From: Capsicum annuum
Taxonomy: Eukaryota; Streptophyta; Magnoliopsida; Solanales; Solanaceae
Assembly (NCBI RefSeq): GCF_002878395.1
Contig: NW_025859988.1
Span: 248,001 to 312,000, forward strand
Direction of reading: 5' to 3'
Length of the DNA stretch: 64,000 nt
Below, in pieces: positions 46,929-58,182 of the stretch (the first letter of the stretch is position 1; each line of letters opens with the position of its first letter). Made by a program: the position numbers and the translations under genes. A model generated the notes under the pieces. It had not been told where the DNA came from and did not search any database. It saw only the letters and a list, made by a program, of their open reading frames with translations.

Positions 46929-47724
46929 GTAAGTTTTTCTTTCTTAATCCTTTGATGTTTTAACTTTATGTTATAAATGTTAACTGATTTCTTGAGGATT
47001 GTGGATTGAATTCTTGCCATAGATTTGTAAAAGTAGTTTTGAAACTCTTCGGGAAGATGAACACCATTATTTTGGAAACCATCATTGTTATAGATTTTAA
47101 TTTAACCTCTGAATATGTTATTACTTGTTAAATGCACGTCATGATGTATTGTGAGTATTGAGGTGTTGAAACTATCAGACATTATTATGTAATATTTTGA
47201 GCTTGTATGGATGAGTGAATTACTCACAGATAATATGGTAGTGGTGTAACCATTATTTCACATCTTGTTTTGTTGAGCATGATGTTGATAAAAGTGTAAG
47301 AATATGACGGTGTTTCTGTATTGTGATATGTTGAAGTTGTAAAGGATAATTTTGTTCAACAATTGCTTTATTGAAGTAAAATTATTGGAACTGGTCGTGT
47401 TAATAGGAATTGATTTTGTGCATCAATTGTGTGTTATTTTGAATTGCAATATTGTTGTGGAATGTGAGGGGTTTATGGAGTAAAATTGTGACTCACAAAA
47501 GAAAAACAAAATCCACTATGTGAGTTACCAATATGCTAATAATGTTGTGAATAATGTTGGTACCCAAGATCAAAGTGTATGTTAGTGAAGTCTGAGTACT
47601 CGACAACACCACTTAATTGGTTTATTCAAACAAATTAAGTGTGGGGTGGTGATTTCACCACCATTTTCTTAATTGTAGTGAGTTTTGATTAAGTGTGGCT
47701 AACATAATTATATGATGCACTCAG
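46929..47724 (+). other. Predicted intron upstream of the H 3' ORF
   Basis: The donor AAG/GTAAGT at 46929 fits the plant consensus fully. The acceptor TGCACTCAG ends at 47724, 5 bases before ATGGCTCCTAAA. The 796-base segment is T-rich with no coding signal. It contains a copy of the polypurine-like AAGTGTGGGGTGG at 47636-47648. Prediction from sequence only. Confidence 0.5.
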
Positions 47725-47729
47725 GTTAT

Positions 47730-48938
47730 ATGGCTCCTAAAGAAAGCACTGGTAAGGACAAAACATCCATATCTCAGAAGGGACAGAAATGAGGAAGAAA
47801 GGAGAAACCCAACTCATCCTCTCTTCCAGGGCCTTGATACATTTTTGGAATTAAATGGATCTTATAGGATGGTCAAGAGTGGTACAAAGATAACAAAGTA
47901 AATAGATATATTCAACTGAAGCTTATGGTGAGTTAGGCGATCCACTACCCTCGTATTTTTTCTAGGATCATAGAACTAAAACTTTACTTCATTTTCCAAG
48001 ACATGGGTAAGTGAAATCTAGATTGGACTCGGAAGTTTTATGATAATTGGTCCCCAAATACTAGCAGGAATGAAGTTAAGATTCAAGGGCAAATCCTATA
48101 TCTGACGACCAAGTTTTTTTAACTCTTTCTTGGGTACTCCGAATGTGTATCATGCCAGGTTGAAGGAATTATACAGCAGGCCTCCCTATAGAGCCATCAA
48201 GCATACTTTGTGTGGTTCAAGGTCTATTGCTCGGTGGTTCCAATAAAAGGACAAAGACCACCACAACACCTTCCCATATGCTTTTTGGAATAGAGAAGCT
48301 CGTATCTGGCTAAGGATAGTCAATGCTCGCTTGATTTCGGGAAAGAAGTTCAAAAAAATCTCTTGCGATCGGGTATGTTTAGTATATGCTTTGATGACTA
48401 ATGTTCCTGTAAATATTGGTACATTTATACGCATTTATATGTGCAAAGTAAGGATGTACAAAAGGGCACCATTCAGCTTTGGAAATATGCTGACCGAAAT
48501 TTTAAAAAAGAAAAACATTGAAGCGAAGCCAGCGGATCACAATTTGCCTTAGAACCCAAAGAGAGTGGATGTCACAAGGGTTAAGGATCCAGAGACCAGT
48601 CAAGTCACAATTCTTAGCACTGCTGAATGTTACACATGTGTGAGAGATTCTTTCACCATCTTTATGGTATGACAAAGCTCACTATGATGAGTGGAGGCCA
48701 TGTGCCTACTGCTGTAGAGCTATGTCAGCTGGGTTATGACTATCCACTTAATGAGCATCCTAGATCTATGTGTAGAGTGGGGACTGGTTTTGAGGAATCA
48801 TTTGATGATGATGTACCAATGGATGAGGATCACCGATTGTTAGATTTTGACATGGAGGCCAAATCTAGTGAGAAAGACTCTGATGATGATTCTGATGCAG
48901 GTGGCATGACCCCAGATATGGAACAAGAGTCCGACTAG
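47730..48938 (+). pseudogene. Element H 3' ORF, 'putative plant transposon protein'-like, broken
   Basis: Starts MAPKESTGKDKTSISQKGQK and has many stops and shifts up to 48330. The clearest part (48331-48549) reads SGKKFKKISCDRVCLVYALM and NVPVNIGTFIRIYMCKVRMY, which resembles the domain that databases call putative plant transposon protein, common in Athila-like elements; this is from memory of the family, not a search. A last open piece (48627-48938) ends in an acidic tail (DDDSDAGG). Location after pol and the separate promoter-like region suggest an accessory or envelope-position protein. Function unknown. Confidence 0.6.
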
Positions 48939-50446
48939 CTAGGTTTTTGTTTATATGTTTGCACTGGGGACAGAGTTTTGACTAAAGTGTGGGGCGGCTA
49001 GAAGTTCTTCTAGATTGCTTACTATTTTGTCTTCTCTTTAGTGCATTTTATTTGTTAGTTTAGTGCATTTGTTTTTTTCTGCGTATATGTTAGTTTATAG
49101 TCATAGTTAGGTATTTTTCTCAATGATGGTTGGATGACGACCATCTTAAGAGAAAATAAGTCATGTGTAAGACGTAACAAGTGAATATAATTTGTTCTAG
49201 TGGGCCACACGATAATACAAGCATGAATATGATAAACCTTTACTGTCGAGACACCTAAGTTCTAGTTTATGACCCATGTGGTGATTGTTGGCTTAAAGTG
49301 AATTCATATAATTATTTGGTTAAGAGTCTATAATGATCTTGTTGGAGTTAAGCATGTACAGTGTGAGGGTATTCGCATATTCCTTGTTGCAATTGTTGCT
49401 AGAACTTGCCTGGTGTGTGTGCAAAATAAAATAGAGAATATGAGTTTAGGAAATGATTTAGGCACTTCCTTGATAGCCATATTTTTTTTCACACCCTCTT
49501 TTGAATCACCTTTGTGAATAATCTTAGCTAGCCCCATTGAGCCTTTAGCTTGTTCTTTGGTAACCCCATGTGTAGCCTAATCCTTCTTTGATTAACCTCA
49601 ACTTGATCCAAATCTCCTATGTGCTTTGGTAAATGTTTTTTAGTAAGGAGTTGTAATTAGGATAAAAAAGTGAAAATGTAGCCCCAAAGTAATAGATTTT
49701 TGCATCTAAATCTGATATGATTGGGTAGGAGTGAGATCAATCTTAAATAAAAAGAAATAGTGGCATAAAAAGTTGTTCAAAATGATATCATGTGAACATG
49801 GAAAATACTCCCACCATAAGATATGTGAGTGATCTTTATGAAATGGGGTGAAAGAGAATGATGTGTGAAGTTTGTAGAGGTGAAAATTGGTTGTTAGATA
49901 TTGGTATTCATTGTCCAATGTAGGGTATAAAAGCGATTAGGGAAGTTAGTCACTATTATTGGCCAGAATAGTTCCTACCCATTTTTTAGCCTACATTACA
50001 ACTTGTAAAGACCTATATGATCATAATGATAACATTCTGATATTAGTGGAGCACTACACTAAGGGAAAGCATATGTTCATCATTTGTAATTTGAGAATTC
50101 TTTGTGAGAGTGAGCGCAACTTGATTCTTATACCCATTGTGCTAGAAATTGAATTTTTGTGAACGATTATGGGTAACTCTTTTGTTGTGAGCACACATGT
50201 TTGGTGAAAAGTTGGGTAATTTATATGATTTATTTGCTTTAATGATATGCATAAATTTACCAACTTGATAATTCTATTCATGAGGGTAGGTTGTTTTTAG
50301 TAATGGTTCATGAATCTACTTCTTGTTTCATATTCGTTGTGTGAGCCTATTTGAGCATCTTGTGTTTCCTTTGTGGGTTTTAAATCTTGTGTATACATAA
50401 ATGGATAAGTTGTTCGAGGACAAACAAAGCTTTAAGTGTGGGGTGG
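48939..50446 (+). other. Element H 3' non-coding region with polypurine tract
   Basis: No coding signal over 1.5 kb. AAAGTGTGGGGCGGC at 48984-48998 is a second copy of the tract-like motif. The one before the LTR, TTAAGTGTGGGGTGG (50432-50446), is the likely plus-strand primer. Confidence 0.65.
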
Positions 50447-51614
50447 CTATCTTGGGTGTACTTATACGCCTAAGCACCATAACTTGCCCATATTTTAGTT
50501 AAGTTTTGAGAACAAAGTTCCTAGTATCTTATGTTTTTACTCTACTTTGATGAAATTGAGCTAACCTATGTGATTATCATGATTTCAGGTTTTAATGAGG
50601 TAGATAAAGACATGATGGAAATACGGATTGCGGATGACAAATCACACAAGAGAAAATAGCTTGTTGGACCAAATGTGGCGCCTAGAAACTATGTCCAAGA
50701 CTAATTTGTCATTTATAATTAGTTCAGGGACTTAGACGGAAATTATGTGGAAAAATTATTAAAAAGACTTGATGCTGAATTTTTATCTTTATTGGATATT
50801 CTATATTATTTTTGAAAGGAGACTGGCGGCTCAGAGTTAAAAAAAAATGTTTTTCTCTTGGTTCATTGTTTACACACTAAGATCGTCTTTTGTTTTTTGG
50901 TATGATGAATATACTTATGATGATATTCGGTTTGTCCATGAGGAGATAAACTTATTGGTTAGTGTTATGGAAACCTTGTAACATACTATCTATTTTTATG
51001 GGTTTTGAATTCATTATGCATTGATTTACGTATATCATACTCACTTCATTATGCTTGAATTCTCGTGGTTTCAAACATAGGGAATGTACCATTGAAACAT
51101 AACTTGTTCGATAGAAAGGTTTATGTTTGGAAAAGAGAGTAGTGACAAGAAAACAGGGTTTCCAACCTCAAGGATTAACAACTTGGAGATTTCGTATAAT
51201 TGAGTACACACTTTTGAGTCAAGAGAACTAAAGTGAATTAATCCTTGATTGTTGAGAAACACTTGGATTAAGAATTTGAATACATTTCTCTATAAGTGTA
51301 TGCATGTATGAATTCTTAACACCCATAGTTTGAAGATATTAAAAACTACAAGGTGGACATAACCCTAGCTTGTTATTCTCTGTATTCAAACATTATTACA
51401 CGTATTTCTTCACTATTACATTGAACTGATTACTTCGTACTTAAAGAAAAAACCCCTATTGCTTTACGGGAACAAATGATTAAAAGTCAACTAATCTTCA
51501 TACAACTTAATTAGCACCCTATTCCCTGTGGAATTTGACCCCAACCTAGTTGGATTATATATTTGACAACGACCGCTTACAATTTCGTAAGAAAGTTGTA
51601 ATTTGTGTGTATCA
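50447..51614 (+). repeat. Element H 3' LTR
   Basis: 1168 bases from CTATCTTGGG to GTGTATCA. Similar to 38949-40137 along its length. Confidence 0.9.
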
Positions 51615-51619
51615 TGACT
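51615..51619. repeat. Target-site duplication of H, right copy (TGACT)
   Basis: Partner of TGAAT at 38944-38948. Confidence 0.75.
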
Positions 51620-53410
51620 CTCGACCAAAAAATAACGTAACAGAAAACATACCAAAAGTCTTAACTTAAACGATGTCAAATTGTTCTATAAATATTAACA
51701 CACTAGCCGATATACCCATCTCCGTTGTCATCGACAATACCTTTTTAAAAACCAAAGTTTAGAAATTTATATGTCGGGACAAGCCCCCAACAATAGACAA
51801 ACCAAGTCAAAATAATACTAAGACTAAAGATAGGAGACCAAGAATGAATGTCTTCTGAAATAAGGAAGCTCACCACTCTGTACTCGATACACGAACCTCT
51901 TTGATCACCTAATCATTACGCAGGAAGAGAAGATAATTCTCTATCCCCTATGTCGCATGGGGACATAGCTTTCGGAGATGTTAGCGGTTGGAACGCTAGC
52001 ATGTAACTCAAGGATAAGGATAAAATAGCATCATCATTCAACAACAAGTCAATATATATCATATTCAATCACATTCATAACCTTATCCATACATATAGAG
52101 ATATCATATGCTAACTAAGGGGACATGTCTTATCAACACTTTGGAAACACTCATTCATCATTCATGAAATAGAGGAATCCAACCTTTCACACTTATAGAT
52201 TCCAGCATTTCTCAATAGGCATAGGACTTTAACGATATTCAAATATCATCAAGTAAGGGATTCTAAAAACATATATATCCATTTTAAGTAAGAGACTATA
52301 ACCACTCACATACATTCATTCAAGCAAGGGAATCTAATCACATGCCCACACATTAGGCAAAGGGAATCTAGCCTCATTCCATATTAGAGAGGGGACCCTA
52401 ACCCCAAGCCAATTCTTTTGGCAAGGCACTTCGACCTCTTGAGATCTCATTATGCAAGGGACTTTAACCATAAGTGATTCTATTAGGCAAGGCACTTTAA
52501 CCTCAAGCCATCATGACTCTCATTAGTCGACATTGGGACTCTAACCCTTTTTCTATGCATCCGCAAACATTCATTTCTACATATAAGGACTTTAAACTAT
52601 TTAACCAATTCAACACCATACATGACCACATGGTTTTCATGGGAGCCTCCATTGCTCAACTATTTCAAAAAGACAATGCCTTAATTCACTTATCATATAA
52701 CTCAAAATATGGTCCTTAAGACCCTTAAAAAAGATTCACACTTCATTAGCAATTATATACCAAAATTTAGTTCAACACACAATTCAAGTTCATTTTCATG
52801 TTAGGGACTTTAACCCCTTTATTATTCATCAAACAATCAAGGTAATTAATTACACAACACATGGCTCATTTTACCTTCACAATATCATTTATTAATAACT
52901 CTTACATATTGGTCCATTGTTATGGTTCAAAGAACCATCATCATGTAACTAGACATCTCACTTAGGCATTTTCTCAAACACCTTGTGTACATGCCTTTAC
53001 CAAGCCCAATTTCATGGAAGAAATTATCAAGACTAGGGCTACTAAATACCTACATGTTAGACCACATACAACAACTATTCATGTATGCAAAGTACCATCA
53101 ATAACATGTAAAAGCGTAATTCTAAGCAAGAATTATCATATTTCATCATTAAGAAGCAAAACCGTTTTTATTTAATTTCAAAATCACCATGTACACTTAC
53201 TAATCAAAGTGTGAAATACATGGGTTTAAATTTATTTAGCAAGGGGAATATTTAAATGCCTTAAACAAGATGAATCACTAAGAATATTGACTACCCCTGG
53301 CCTCTTGAATACCACTCATGAAATCCTAGCCTCCAATTCATCAAATATGATCTTGAGAGAGTAATTACGGCGTTTGATCCATTAAAATGGATGTTTAGGA
53401 GGCTACACGA

Positions 53411-53420
53411 ATTTATATAG
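53411..53420 (-). promoter_or_regulatory. TATA box of G 3' LTR
   Basis: The minus strand reads CTATATAAAT, with the GTACGACT-word cluster (53490-53850) upstream. The 5' LTR has CTATAAGATT at 60080-60071, the matching place. Confidence 0.65.
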
Positions 53421-53821
53421 TAAGAAGTATTAGGGGTTTAGACATGGAAAATAAACACAAGGCCCTTAGTTAAAATCTGAAAATTGAACCCGTCCAGGGG
53501 TACGACTCACCATATGACTCACTTAAGTAGTCGTAGCCTAGGGTACCAGCGATACCCTAACTCGTACCTAAGTTTCTCCAAGTTCACACAGAATTTTAAG
53601 GGGATGGCCATGCACCTTTGAATTGTATCCAAAGGGTATGATACACCCCTATCTCGTACATAACATCCGTACCCAAAACAGTCCACTTCCAAACTCATGA
53701 CTACCCTATACTACTTACCTAGGTACGATTGAGGGGAGAGTTACTCATACCTAGGACAATGAGTGGACCTCACCACACTTCCTAGGATATGGAGGATAAG
53801 GATAAAACTCGTATCCAAAGG

Positions 53822-53846
53822 GTAGAACTCAAGACCCAAGTCGTAC
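53822..53846 (-). promoter_or_regulatory. Decayed GTACGACT-N9-AGTCGTAC dyad, G 3' LTR
   Basis: GTAGAACT, 9 bases, AGTCGTAC. The matching unit of the 5' LTR is at 60430-60454. Right arm identical to B. Confidence 0.45.
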
Positions 53847-53904
53847 CCAACCTAGTGACACCAAAAGATAAAGTTTTTCAATGGTTCTAAGTCTTGGTGT
53901 TTCA

Positions 53905-54180
53905 ATTCTCCCCAACTTAGATCATTCATCCTCAAAAGAGGAGTAAGGCGAGCAATAAAAAAAAAGACAACACATTATCATACATTAAAATGACCTTCAA
54001 ACAAGTTAGAACAAGCATACAACAAGGATATAACACACATCATTCTCATTATCAATCAATTATTCACATCATCATCTTTGGAACTCAAACCCATTATTTA
54101 TCAAGACACTTGTTCCTTTCAATTATTAGGGACTTAAACCCTTGCTTATCAACACTTACTCACTTCACAATGTAGAATAA
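53905..54180 (-). other. Element G 3' UTR after an integrase deletion
   Basis: No integrase or chromodomain sequence can be read here, although it is the place for them. It has AATTCTCCCCAACTTAGATC next to the LTR and A-rich runs. Compared with B, E and F roughly 1.2 kb of pol is missing. Confidence 0.6.
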
Positions 54181-54735
54181 TCTTCCACCCAAAAATTAGT
54201 CCGCACAGGCAAAAAGAGAGCGAACTTGGTCATTCTATCAACAACGACTCACACAGAATCACATTGATTCCAGGATCTAGGAAGATCGATCATGAAATCC
54301 ATATTAGTTGCCTCCCACTTCTATTCGGGTAATGGGATCTTTTTATACAAGCACTCGGGCCTCATGTGCTCAACTATCACTTATTGATACACCATACACT
54401 TGGCCACATAACTAGCCACATCACGCTTCATGTAATCCTACTAATAGAACTCTTTAATATCATGACATCTTGGTGGAATCGGGATGAATAGCATAATGGG
54501 ATCCATGAGCCTCGGCCATGAACTTTCCCTTAATCCATCGATGTTGGGAACACATAGCCTACCTTCGTATCTCAAGATACCATCACCACCAATCACAAAA
54601 TCTGCAACTTTGTGTTGACCCACATTACTCTTGATCTTCATCAAGTCGGGGTCCAATTCTTTCTTCTCCTTTATCTCAACAACAAAAGACGACTGAGATA
54701 CCGGAAGCACAAATACAACACCCACCTCGAAGTCC
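54181..54735 (-). pseudogene. Element G integrase, truncated in the core
   Basis: The N-terminal stretch (ELDPDLMKIKSNVGQHKVAD and GDGILRYEGRLCVPN) is open at 54725-54560. The core begins NMDFMIDLPRSWNQCDSV near 54280 with the first catalytic Asp and reaches VVVDRMTKFALFLPVRTNF, then ends at about VEDYSTL. The second Asp, the Glu, the C-terminal domain and the chromodomain-like tail are absent. G could not have integrated with this copy's own enzyme unless the deletion came later. Confidence 0.82.
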
Positions 54736-55215
54736 GTAAGTTAAACTCCAAGATTAGCCAAAAAGTGAATGTCTTTCACTAATTCCCTCTTATCCTCATC
54801 TATATGGGCAAAAATACACATGGACAACATACTAAGAGCATTGGCAACTACATTCGCCTTATCGGGATGGTAATGAAGACTCATATAATAGTCTTTCAAA
54901 AATTCGAGCCATGTCCTTTGCCAGAGATTCAACTCATTTTAGGTAAGCACATATTGGAGACTCTGTTAATCGGAGAAGATATCAACATAAATCCTATATA
55001 GATAATGTCTTTAAATCTTTAATGCAAAGACCACGGCTAAAAACTCTAAGTCATGAGTAGGGTAATTCTTCTCATAAAATTTCAATTATCTAGAGACATA
55101 GGCCACCACCCTACCAGGTTGCATCAACACACAACCAAGACCGACACGAGTAACATCACAATAAACCATAAAACCATCGCTACCCTCTAGCAAGGTTAAA
55201 GCCGAAGCTAAAGTC
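54736..55215 (-). pseudogene. Element G RNase H
   Basis: GFMVYCDVTRVGLGCVLMQP near 55150 carries the first Asp (DVT in place of DAS). [18 protein letters not shown] follows near 55050. The block corresponding to TDHKSLQYV reads FSD, stop, QSLQYVLT. HPDKANVVANALSMLSM near 54840 has Asn for the last Asp of ADALS. Stops present. Confidence 0.82.
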
Positions 55216-56160
55216 AATTTATCTCTTAATTTCTCAAAATTACCCTCACACGCATTGGACCATAAGAACTTGACCTTCTTTTGGGTCAATTTGGTCAATG
55301 GGGTAGCTATAGTAGAGAAAATCTCCACGAATCCTCTATAGTAACCGGCTAGACCCAAGAAGCTCTGAATATCGGTTAGAGTCGTAGGTATAGGCCACTT
55401 CTTAACTTCCGCAACCTTTTTTGAATCTATCATGATCCTTTAACTAGAGATAACATGACTAAGAAAAGTTACAACTTTCAACAAAAACTCACTCCTGGAG
55501 AACTTCGCATATAAACTATGATATTTCAAAGTTTGTAACATGACACAGAGGTAATCTACATGTTCTGCCTCACTCTTAGAACACACTAAGATATCATCAA
55601 TGAAGATAATGATAGATATATCCAAGAACGAACAGAAGACCCTATTCATCAAGGCATAAATGTCGTCGGGTTATTGGTCAACCCAAAAGACATGGCAAGA
55701 AATATATAGTGACCATATTGGGTTCTATAGGCAGTCTTAGGGATATCTGCATCCCTAATCTTAAGCTGATGAAAACCCGATTTAAGATCAATCTTAGAGA
55801 AATAGTTCAACCCTAAAGTTGATAAAAAAATCATTGATCCTAGAAAGAGGATATTTATTCATTACTGTCACTTTATTTAACTGGCGATAATTAATGCACA
55901 TACTAAGGGAACTATCCTTCTTGCATACGAATAACTCGGGAGTACCCCATGGAGACACACTAGGGAGGATAAAACCTTACTCTAAAATGTCTTTCATTTT
56001 CTCTTTAAGCTCTTTTAGCTCTGTCGGGGCTATTCTATAAGGAGGGATCAAGATTGGATGAGTGTCCGTAATAAGATCAATCCAAAAATCATTTTCTCTA
56101 GTAGGAGAAACACCAAAAAAATCATTAGGAAACACCTCGGGAAACACATTAACCATGGGA
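55216..56160 (-). pseudogene. Element G reverse transcriptase, broken
   Basis: The start block VSPTRENDFWIDLITDTHP and LIPPYRIAPTELKELKEKMK lies near 56000-56110. Then [20 protein letters not shown] and [40 protein letters not shown] (first Asp, 55780), IFIDDILVCSKSEAEHVDYL (adjacent catalytic Asp near 55590), and [14 protein letters not shown] near 55350. Only a few stops; catalytic residues are kept. It is among the better preserved copies. Confidence 0.86.
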
Positions 56161-56640
56161 ACGGATTCTCAAGAATGCTCTTCTTTGCTAGAATCCTTAA
56201 CTCAGACCAAATGATACAAACACCCCTTTAAAATAAACTTTTGGTCCTTTAGATAAGAAATGAACCTTCCATTAGGCACTAGGGAACCTCCTTCCCACAT
56301 AATGATGACTCATTATAAAATCAGAACATGACCCCCATGGGTCCGACAATCTAAGGAACCATAGCAAGAATGCAACCAATCTAGCCCTAGAATGACATCT
56401 AAACAAACCATGTCCAACTCTATCAAGTCTACAAGGGTATCCCTATAACTAACAGATATCACACACCACATATTGATCCTTCTAACAAGTATAGGGTCTC
56501 TGATCAAGGTAGCAATAGTAAAGGGAACCAACAGATTCTTGGGACCATAATAAAGATGCTCAACCACATACAGGTTCACATAAGAAAGAGTAGACCCTTA
56601 GATCAAGAAAATAGTACACATCAAGGGAGAAAAGTCTCAA
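56161..56640 (-). pseudogene. Element G protease
   Basis: Reads VEHLYYGPKNLLVPFTIATL and then DLIELDMVCLDVILGLDWLH, both in the frame open from 56579. The block LDVILGLDWLHSCYGSLDCR is intact near 56355-56410. The active-site Asp lies around 56600, where two frames overlap (IFLI, stop, GSTLSYVNLY), so the DxG motif is broken. Confidence 0.8.
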
Positions 56641-57970
56641 CATACCCGTGACAACATTGGGAGATGCCTCAAAATCCTGGCAAGTAAAAAGTGCATACAA
56701 ACTGTTTTGGCTAGTGTCGGTGCCAGAAATAAAAGCAAAGGCAGACATAGAACTCTTCGGTACAGGAGTAGATAGAGTAGTAATAAGGGCCCTATTAGCC
56801 AAAGAAGCTGCTAGGAAGGGGCACTCACACTGCATGTGCCTAACCTAACCACATTGGAAACACCTATTTCTCTTTTTCTCACACTAACCACGACGACTCT
56901 AACAATAGAATTTATAAAGATGGTGAGGTGGAGCCGACTGGGCACCACTATCCTAGAATTGGGCAACCTATGCTCGGGCCCACAACTAAACTGAGTCCGA
57001 TAATCACTTGAAAACTTTAGGTAATGTGTGCAAACACTAGCCGAGCAGAAAGAATTCAAACTCACCTACTTATTCCGTATCCACTTGCCACCATCACCAC
57101 CACTAGGATCAAAAGGCCTAAATTTCTTTCCTTGACTTTAACTAAGCCCAACTTTCTTCTTTTTCTCTTCTTCCACTTGTTACAAATACACAATCAACAT
57201 AAAAATATCCATGTTCTCAATAAACAAGACCATCTTTCTCTTAAAAACTAACTCATGGGATAATCCCGAGACAAACTTACCCATTATAGCCTTCACTCTA
57301 GAAACCATCTCGAGAGCATACCCTAATAATTGATGGAATTTCAAGACATACTCTCGAAAGGATATCCACCTTTACTTTAATTTCACAAAATCTTCTGCCT
57401 TAGCTTCTCTCAACTTCTGAGGAAAGAAGCAGTCTAAGAAGGCCTTAGAGAAGTCCTCGAACATGGCAGGAATAGCATTAACACCTTTAGATAACTCCCA
57501 CTCCTCAAAACATTGGTATGCTATATCTTTTAATTAGTAAAAACCAAAGTCAATGGCCTAAATCTCTGAAGAATGCACAATTAGGAAGATCTTCTCTATT
57601 TCATCAACGAAGCCTAGAGGATCCTCCTCAACCTTTGTAGTGGAGAACATAAGAGGGCTCAACCTTATAAATTGGCAAATTCTTATTGCCTCTGAAAGAA
57701 TAATAGCAAGAGTACCACCTCCATTTAGGAGGCTAAAACTTGAGTTAGGAGGTTGATAGAGCGATAAAGCTTGGTATTAGTAGCATCCCTCTGAGGTGAC
57801 GGAGTAGGAGGGTTACTTTTATAGTCGGGGTTGGTGAGGACAAGTGGAACCCCACAAAGATGGTCGGATGTTGTAGCCCTAGCCGGAGTACGGACTCCAA
57901 AAGTTGGATGAGCTTCATCCATAGGACCCTCATAAGGATTTGCCTGAGTCTTAGATCTCCTTGGAGGCAT
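56641..57970 (-). pseudogene. Element G gag, broken
   Basis: It starts at 57970 with MPPRRSKTQANPYEGPMDEA and is open for 81 codons. The capsid region (57150-57450) has stops. The zinc knuckle near 56825-56866 reads CFQCG, stop, VRHMQCEC: all four ligands of CX2CX4HX4C are kept, with one stop inside. A Ser/Ala-rich stretch follows before protease. Confidence 0.82.
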
Positions 57971-58182
57971 GATCTAAAATATAGAAAATAGAAATTAGAG
58001 GAATCCAAGACCTTAGACTCTATTGCTTGAGATTGAAAGACAAGAAAGGGAAATATTTTCCTAAGATGTCTCATAGCTCCTCTTTTATGAGTGTGGGATT
58101 CTTCACACCCATAAAAGAGAATCTACCCGATACAGTATTATGGACACCTAACTGACCTTGAAGCAATTCTCTAATACCAACT
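57971..58182 (-). other. Element G leader and primer-binding site
   Basis: Leader with an initiator-Met primer site: minus-strand 58180-58166 reads TTGGTATTAGAGAAT, 2 bases inside the LTR. Confidence 0.82.

Larger units (their letters stand above)
38949..51614 (+). mobile_element. Element H: Athila-like LTR retrotransposon with an extra 3' ORF
   Basis: About 12.7 kb, with LTRs at 38949-40137 and 50447-51614, a tRNA-Asp primer site, gag, a protease of the CDLGSSINLIP type, reverse transcriptase with FVDDFS, RNase H and integrase. It has a further 4.6 kb between integrase and 3' LTR. That part contains a promoter-like region, an intron-like segment and a separate ORF. Extra ORFs after pol are known in the Athila lineage. 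Inserted in the 3' LTR of G, in opposite orientation. Confidence 0.9.
51620..53904 (-). repeat. Element G 3' LTR, part 2
   Basis: Continues 38836-38948 after H and aligns with 58300-60511: shared lines include AAACGATGTC, CACATGCTAACCAAGGGGA-type and CCAAAAGGGTATG-type blocks. It ends TGGTGTTTCA at 53904. GTACGACT words lie at 53490-53850. Confidence 0.9.

Noticed and set aside
47730..48938. DNA transposon, because the ORF resembles a 'plant transposon protein' domain
   Set aside because: No terminal inverted repeats or separate target duplication flank it, and it lies between pol and the 3' LTR of H.
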